9,320 bases of DNA, taken from positions 1 to 9,320 of the forward strand of contig JANJUA010000159.1 of assembly GCA_024710825.1 (NCBI GenBank), written 5' to 3'. A program made the translations under genes and the position numbers. The notes under the pieces were generated by a model that did not search any database, was not told where the DNA came from, and saw only the letters and a list, made by a program, of their open reading frames with translations. Shown one piece after another: positions 6,912-9,320 of the stretch. The stretch comes from Solirubrobacteraceae bacterium. Its GTDB lineage: Bacteria; Actinomycetota; Thermoleophilia; Solirubrobacterales; Solirubrobacteraceae. Numbering within the stretch: the first letter of the stretch is position 1; the number at the start of each line of letters is the position of its first letter.

Positions 6912-7664
6912 TCAGAGGGAGTAGATGAAGTCCAGGCCGAGGTCGCCGAGCAGGCGCTGGACCTCGGCGTTCAGGCGTGTGAGCTCCTGGGTGAAGATCA
7001 GCACGCCCATGACGATCAGCACGGCGCCGGAGACGGCGGTGATGACGAGGTAGTGGTCGCGCAGCCAGCGGAACGCGGTGGTGGCGCGGTTGAAGGCGAG
7101 CGCGGTGAGCAGGAACGGGATGGCGAGGCCGGCGGAGTAGAAGGCGAGCAGGATGCCGCCCTGGCCGACGGAGTCCCGGGTCGCCGCCGCGGCGAGGATC
7201 GAGGAGAGAGTGGGGCCGATGCACGGCGTCCAGGCGAAGGCGAAGGCCGCTCCGGCGATCAGCGGGCCGCCGGAGCCCGCGCGGCTGATCAGCGCGTCGG
7301 GGCGCCACTCGCGGTTGAGCTTGGGCACGAACGGCGTGAGGAGGAAGAAGACGCCCATCGCGACGATGAGCGCGCCCGCGATCTTGTCGAGCGTCTCTCG
7401 ATGGGCGTTGAGCGACTGGCCGAGGCCGGTGGCGGTCATGCCGAGGGCGACGAACATGACGGTGAACGACAGGCAGAAGATGATCGCCGGCCACAGGACC
7501 TTCAGGATCGAGTGGTCGCGCTCGCGCAGCTCGGTGATCGAGACGCCGCTGACGGCGGACAGGTAGCCGGGGACGAGCGGCAGGACGCACGGCGACACGA
7601 ACGACACGAAGCCGACGGCGAACGCGGCGATCACGGTCGTGTCGGCGGTGGCCTGCGCGAGCAC
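6912..7664 (-). CDS. ccdA: CcdA/DsbD-like cytochrome c biogenesis transmembrane protein
   Basis: Polytopic membrane protein of 250 residues with about six helices, belonging to the CcdA/DsbD transmembrane family. These proteins pass electrons from cytoplasmic thioredoxin across the membrane to extracytoplasmic thiol-disulfide proteins. The two redox cysteines are present in the family contexts: C26 in SPCVLPLVPGY and C148 in FAWTPCIGP. The GTG at 7664 gives an N-terminus (MLAQATADT) just before the first helix; it lies 4 nt after the ccmH-like stop, so the genes are coupled. Its natural partner is the TlpA-like protein encoded two genes upstream. The stop is 6 nt from the convergent argS stop. 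The general family is secure; the specific cytochrome c role is inferred from the neighbours. Confidence 0.93.
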   Translation of the reverse strand: MLAQATADTTVIAAFAVGFVSFVSPCVLPLVPGYLSAVSGVSITELRERDHSILKVLWPAIIFCLSFTVMFVALGMTATGLGQSLNAHRETLDKIAGALIVAMGVFFLLTPFVPKLNREWRPDALISRAGSGGPLIAGAAFAFAWTPCIGPTLSSILAAAATRDSVGQGGILLAFYSAGLAIPFLLTALAFNRATTAFRWLRDHYLVITAVSGAVLIVMGVLIFTQELTRLNAEVQRLLGDLGLDFIYSL

Positions 7665-7668
7665 CCGG

Positions 7669-8136
7669 CTAGCGGAAGCGGTCGAGGTCGGCGTCGAGGC
7701 GCCGGGCGTCCTCGGCGTCGAGCGGAGGGCCGGTCGCCGCGGCCGGCTCGGTGGCGACCGCTTCGCGCTGACGTCGGCGCCAGCGGGGCGCCAGCGCCAG
7801 CGCGGTGCCGAGCAGGGCGATCACGACGGCGGCGGGTACGAGCCAGTTGGCGATGCTGAAGCCCTCGTCGTCGGGGTCGGCGAGGACCGCGCGGCCGTAC
7901 TCGGCCACCAGCTCGGTCTTGATCTCGTCCTTCGTGAGGCCGTCGGCGATCAGGTCGCGGATGAGGGCTCGCTGGTCGTCGGCCTGGGGCGACTCGGCGA
8001 TGTTCAGCGCGACGCCGCAGACGGGGCACATGACCTCGTCCTCGATGTCGGAGAGGGTCGTCTGCGGCGCGGCGGCGAGGGCGAGCGCGGCGCAGAGCAG
8101 CAGGAGCAGGAGCAGGAGGGGGGCGCGGCGTGTCAC
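7669..8136 (-). CDS. CcmH-like cytochrome c biogenesis protein (CPVC motif)
   Basis: 155-residue exported membrane protein resembling CcmH/NrfF/CycL. Residues 1-23 form a signal peptide with an eight-leucine core. A short extracytoplasmic helical domain follows with C37-P-V-C40 in EVMCPVCGVALNIAESPQAD, then a segment from QRALIRDLIADGL to TELVAEYGRAVL that matches the three-helix CcmH fold. CcmH usually has LRCxxCQ; here the residues are MCPVCG, so the redox pair is kept but the flanks differ. A membrane helix lies at about 95-115 (NWLVPAAVVIALL), followed by a basic, then acidic cytoplasmic tail. The role is probably reduction of apocytochrome c thiols before haem attachment. The GTG at 8136 overlaps the tlpA stop as GTGA; the frame is open far upstream (to about 9153), but that extension crosses tlpA and the tRNA antisense and is not real. 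Confidence 0.88.
   Translation of the reverse strand: MTRRAPLLLLLLLLCAALALAAAPQTTLSDIEDEVMCPVCGVALNIAESPQADDQRALIRDLIADGLTKDEIKTELVAEYGRAVLADPDDEGFSIANWLVPAAVVIALLGTALALAPRWRRRQREAVATEPAAATGPPLDAEDARRLDADLDRFR
8101..8118. repeat. Three tandem CAGGAG hexamers in the ccmH-like signal peptide
   Basis: CAGGAG occurs three times head to tail and encodes, on the minus strand, part of the eight-leucine signal peptide core. Gain or loss of a unit would add or remove two leucines in frame. Confidence 0.8.
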
Positions 8137-8693
8137 CGCGCCGGCTCTTCTTCGAGCGCCACGTCGAGCGCACGGTCGAGGAACCGGCCGTCGACCGCGC
8201 CGCGCGACATCGCGACCACGCGGCCCTCGCGGTCGATGACGAACGTCTCGGGCAGCGCGCGCGTGCCGTACTCCTTCGCCAGCCGGCCATCGACGTCGCG
8301 CACGGAGGGGTACGTGAGGCCGAACTCCTCCATGAACCTCTGCGAGTCGCGCGTGGCGTCCCGGTAGGTCACGCCGAGGACGGTGCCGTCCCCGCTCTCC
8401 TCGAGGCGCTGTTGGGCGTCCTGGAGCTCGGGCGCCTCGGTCTTGCACGGATCGCACCAGGAGGCCCAGAAGTTCAGCACGACGACCTGGCCGCGGAGGT
8501 CGGCCAGGGAGCGCTTCCGGTCGGCGCCGCCGAGCACGGGGAGCGCGAGGTCCGGCGCCGCGGGACGATCGCCGTTGCGGACGGCCTCGTCGAGCGTCGT
8601 GTCCTCGGATTTCGCGACCACTCCGTAGACGAGCAGCCCGACGAGCGCGGCAACCGCGAGCACAGCGACCAGTGGGACGGCGGTTCGCCTCAT
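8133..8693 (-). CDS. TlpA/ResA/CcmG-like membrane-anchored thioredoxin-fold protein
   Basis: 186-residue thiol-disulfide oxidoreductase. Residues about 6-27 are a membrane anchor or uncleaved signal, placing the thioredoxin domain outside the cytoplasm. The active site is WASWCDPCK with C80 and C83; the cis-proline loop is TRALPETFVID with P148. The surrounding VVLNFWASWC and FGLTYPSVRDVDG segments are typical of the TlpA/ResA group, which keeps apocytochrome c or other exported thiols reduced. Its electrons would come from the CcdA-like protein of the same operon, and the CcmH-like protein is the probable downstream partner. The ATG at 8693 begins the basic MRR that precedes the helix. No Shine-Dalgarno is seen; TACCCT lies 10 nt upstream. 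It is the first gene of the operon, and its 3' end overlaps the ccmH-like start as GTGA. Confidence 0.93.
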   Translation of the reverse strand: MRRTAVPLVAVLAVAALVGLLVYGVVAKSEDTTLDEAVRNGDRPAAPDLALPVLGGADRKRSLADLRGQVVVLNFWASWCDPCKTEAPELQDAQQRLEESGDGTVLGVTYRDATRDSQRFMEEFGLTYPSVRDVDGRLAKEYGTRALPETFVIDREGRVVAMSRGAVDGRFLDRALDVALEEEPAR

Positions 8694-8703
8694 CCAGCCG
8701 CTC

Positions 8704-8709
8704 AGGGTA
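8704..8709 (-). promoter_or_regulatory. Candidate -10 element TACCCT for the tlpA-ccmH-ccdA operon
   Basis: TACCCT on the minus strand is followed by 10 nt and the tlpA ATG. It fits TANNNT and predicts a 5' leader of only a few bases. No clear -35 is visible, and its upstream side would run into the tRNA promoter and gene. Confidence 0.4.
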
Positions 8710-8714
8710 GTCGC

Positions 8715-8720
8715 TAGGAT
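8715..8720 (+). promoter_or_regulatory. Candidate -10 element TAGGAT for tRNA-Gly
   Basis: TAGGAT lies 12 nt before the mature 5' end of the tRNA, which would give a short leader for RNase P to remove. No recognisable -35 is seen at the right distance. It is 5 nt from the opposing tlpA -10 candidate. Confidence 0.4.
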
Positions 8721-8732
8721 GCTCCTGCCCTT

Positions 8733-8803
8733 GCGGGATTAGTTCATCGGTAGAACGCCAGCTTCCCAAGCTGGAGAGACGGGTTCGATTCCCGTATCCC
8801 GCT
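8733..8803 (+). tRNA. tRNA-Gly, anticodon CCC
   Basis: A complete cloverleaf can be drawn. The acceptor stem GCGGGAT (8733-8739) pairs fully with ATCCCGC (8796-8802). The D stem is GTTC/GAAC with GG in the loop. The anticodon stem CCAGC/GCTGG encloses the loop TTCCCAA with anticodon CCC at 8765-8767. A 4-nt variable loop follows, then a 5-bp T stem around TTCGATT. The discriminator base is T, as usual for bacterial tRNA-Gly. The 3' CCA is not encoded and must be added. It decodes GGG. All stems are fully paired. Confidence 0.97.
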
Positions 8804-8807
8804 CTGT

Positions 8808-8836
8808 CAAGACCCCGGGCCTCTACCGGGGTCTTG
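8808..8836 (+). terminator. Hairpin terminator after tRNA-Gly
   Basis: CAAGACCCCGG (8808-8818) and CCGGGGTCTTG (8826-8836) form a perfect 11-bp stem with a 7-nt loop, starting 5 nt after the tRNA. The following GCGTTTCC is only weakly T-rich, common for terminators in high-GC genomes. It should end the tRNA transcript and separate it from the Fic-family gene. Confidence 0.8.
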
Positions 8837-9066
8837 GCGTTTCCGGGGGGCGCTCGTGGCGGCAGTTGCGCGACGACGCGCGGTACGCCGACCACGCGCC
8901 AGCACCCGCGCACGAACGCGACGCTGCCTCGCCCATGTGTGGCTGGGCCGCCCTCACTTGGCGTCGGCAGCCGAATGACAAGGGCGAGAGCCATATAGTT
9001 GGCATCGGACGGTCCTGACACAACACGTGTTGTCAGCAGGGCATCGGATGCCAAGTAAACCGCTGT
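8837..9066. other. Gene-free, lower-GC stretch between tRNA terminator and Fic-family gene
   Basis: I find no gene I can support here; short open frames on both strands lack recognisable motifs. From about 8950 the DNA is visibly less G/C-rich than the rest of the window. It holds a 14-bp palindrome (9020-9033), a direct repeat GGCATCGGA (9001-9009 and 9040-9048), and repeated TTGGC(A/G)T motifs. Confidence 0.6.
9020..9033. promoter_or_regulatory. Perfect 14-bp palindrome, candidate operator
   Basis: ACAACACGTGTTGT reads the same on both strands and is centred about 56 nt before the Fic-family start. A second pair, TGACA (9016-9020) and TGTCA (9031-9035), is centred one base away, so two dyads are nested. 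This is the form of a dimeric repressor site; no regulator is visible. Confidence 0.4.
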
Positions 9067-9078
9067 TAGACTTGGCAT
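9048..9078. promoter_or_regulatory. Inverted repeat ATGCCAAG/CTTGGCAT over the Fic-family promoter
   Basis: ATGCCAAG (9048-9055) and CTTGGCAT (9071-9078) are perfect 8-bp inverted arms with a 15-nt centre. The right arm overlaps the candidate -10 TAGACT. Further copies of TTGGC(A/G)T lie at 8958-8964 and 8999-9005. The placement fits an autoregulatory operator. Confidence 0.4.
9067..9072 (+). promoter_or_regulatory. Candidate -10 element TAGACT for the Fic-family gene
   Basis: TAGACT fits TANNNT and precedes the GTG at 9083 by 10 nt, the same spacing as the two TACCCT elements elsewhere in the window. No Shine-Dalgarno and no convincing -35 are seen. Confidence 0.4.
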
Positions 9079-9082
9079 TGCT

Positions 9083-9320
9083 GTGGATCTTGCCAGGCTA
9101 AGTGCCTCCCCAATTGGGACGCTCGTTCCCATCGCGGGAACCGACGGCGTCACGGGACGGCACTACGAGTACTTCGCCTACTTGCCTGACCCGTTGCCTG
9201 CGACAGTGCAGTTGTCGGCGGCGACGTGGACGCAGGTAGCGGCCGCTGAAGCCTCTCTCGGTCGCCTGGATCAGGCGGCCCAACAGGTCCCGGAACCAGC
9301 TTTGTTGCGGCGTCCAGCTC
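9083..9320 (+). CDS. Fic-family protein, N-terminal part cut by right window edge
   Basis: 79 complete codons from a GTG are visible and the frame is open at the right edge. The segment HYEYFAYLPDPLP, then QLSAATWTQVAAAEASLGRLDQAAQQVPEPALLRRPA, matches the N-terminal domain of multi-domain Fic proteins. In that family this precedes an inhibitory (S/T)xxxE(G/N) helix and the catalytic HPFxDGNGR loop that transfers AMP to target proteins; both would lie outside the window, so activity cannot be judged. The start is chosen because an in-frame TAA lies at 9056-9058 and GTG 9083 is the first ordinary start after it. By my count 25 of 79 codons end in A or T, with TTG, CTA, GTA, AGT, GAA and CAA codons that neighbours rarely use, suggesting recent acquisition. 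Fic family is likely but rests on the N-terminal domain alone. Confidence 0.75.
   Translation, partial: MDLARLSASPIGTLVPIAGTDGVTGRHYEYFAYLPDPLPATVQLSAATWTQVAAAEASLGRLDQAAQQVPEPALLRRPA

Noticed and set aside
8808..8836. The tRNA-proximal inverted repeat considered as an attachment site
   Set aside because: It is a perfect short-loop hairpin directly behind a tRNA, which a terminator explains fully. No copy of it or of the tRNA end is seen elsewhere in the window.
8857..9016. Open plus-strand frame reading WRQLRDDARYADHAP, considered as a gene remnant
   Set aside because: It has a protein-like look but no start codon with support, and I cannot place it in any family. It is too short to distinguish from chance.
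8823..9026. A 67-codon minus-strand frame after the tRNA
   Set aside because: No recognisable motif, no promoter-like element at the right distance, and it covers the tRNA terminator hairpin and part of the palindrome.
8137..9153. Upstream extension of the CcmH-like frame to 9153
   Set aside because: The extension crosses tlpA in another frame and the tRNA gene in antisense. The GTG at 8136 is followed at once by a proper signal peptide and overlaps the tlpA stop.

Overview
The window is high-GC bacterial DNA with strongly G/C-biased third codon positions, densely packed genes and frequent ATGA/GTGA start-stop overlaps. Several genes have no Shine-Dalgarno sequence but carry a TANNNT hexamer just upstream of the start codon. 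Together with a PknB-type Ser/Thr kinase, a DUF3467 protein and a CcdA/CcmH/TlpA set next to argS, this suggests an actinobacterium. A Thermoleophilia/Solirubrobacterales-like lineage is my best guess, but it rests on gene content and style, not on a search.

Left block (1-4877, minus strand): five co-directional genes read right to left. They are a DUF3467 protein, a multi-pass membrane GGDEF-EAL protein, a calcineurin-like phosphoesterase, a small lipoprotein with a Pro/Thr/Gln/Glu-rich tail, and a Ser/Thr protein kinase that runs off the left edge. The gaps are about 45 and 27 nt, followed by two 4-nt ATGA overlaps. The layout looks like one signalling transcription unit joining c-di-GMP turnover with Ser/Thr phosphorylation. 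A possible internal promoter precedes the phosphoesterase.

Middle block (4898-6905, plus strand): rlmH (23S rRNA pseudouridine-1915 methyltransferase) and argS (arginyl-tRNA synthetase), 1 nt apart, form a translation unit. rlmH is divergent from the DUF3467 gene with at most 20 nt between the two starts. The intervening DNA must therefore hold both promoters, and rlmH is probably leaderless.

Thiol-redox block (6912-8693, minus strand): tlpA-like thioredoxin, ccmH-like protein and ccdA form a tight operon that would carry reductant across the membrane to apocytochrome c or other exported thiol proteins. It converges on argS with a 6-nt gap.

Right edge (8704-9320): the tlpA promoter region lies back to back with a tRNA-Gly(CCC) gene on the plus strand, which is followed by a perfect 11-bp hairpin terminator. 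Beyond it, base composition and codon use change. A gene-free stretch with palindromes and repeated TTGGC(A/G)T motifs leads into the N-terminus of a Fic-family protein cut by the right edge. This part looks like the start of an acquired accessory segment next to a tRNA gene and is the least ordinary part of the window. I see no rRNA, CRISPR array, insertion sequence or phage gene, and no clearly novel multi-gene system.
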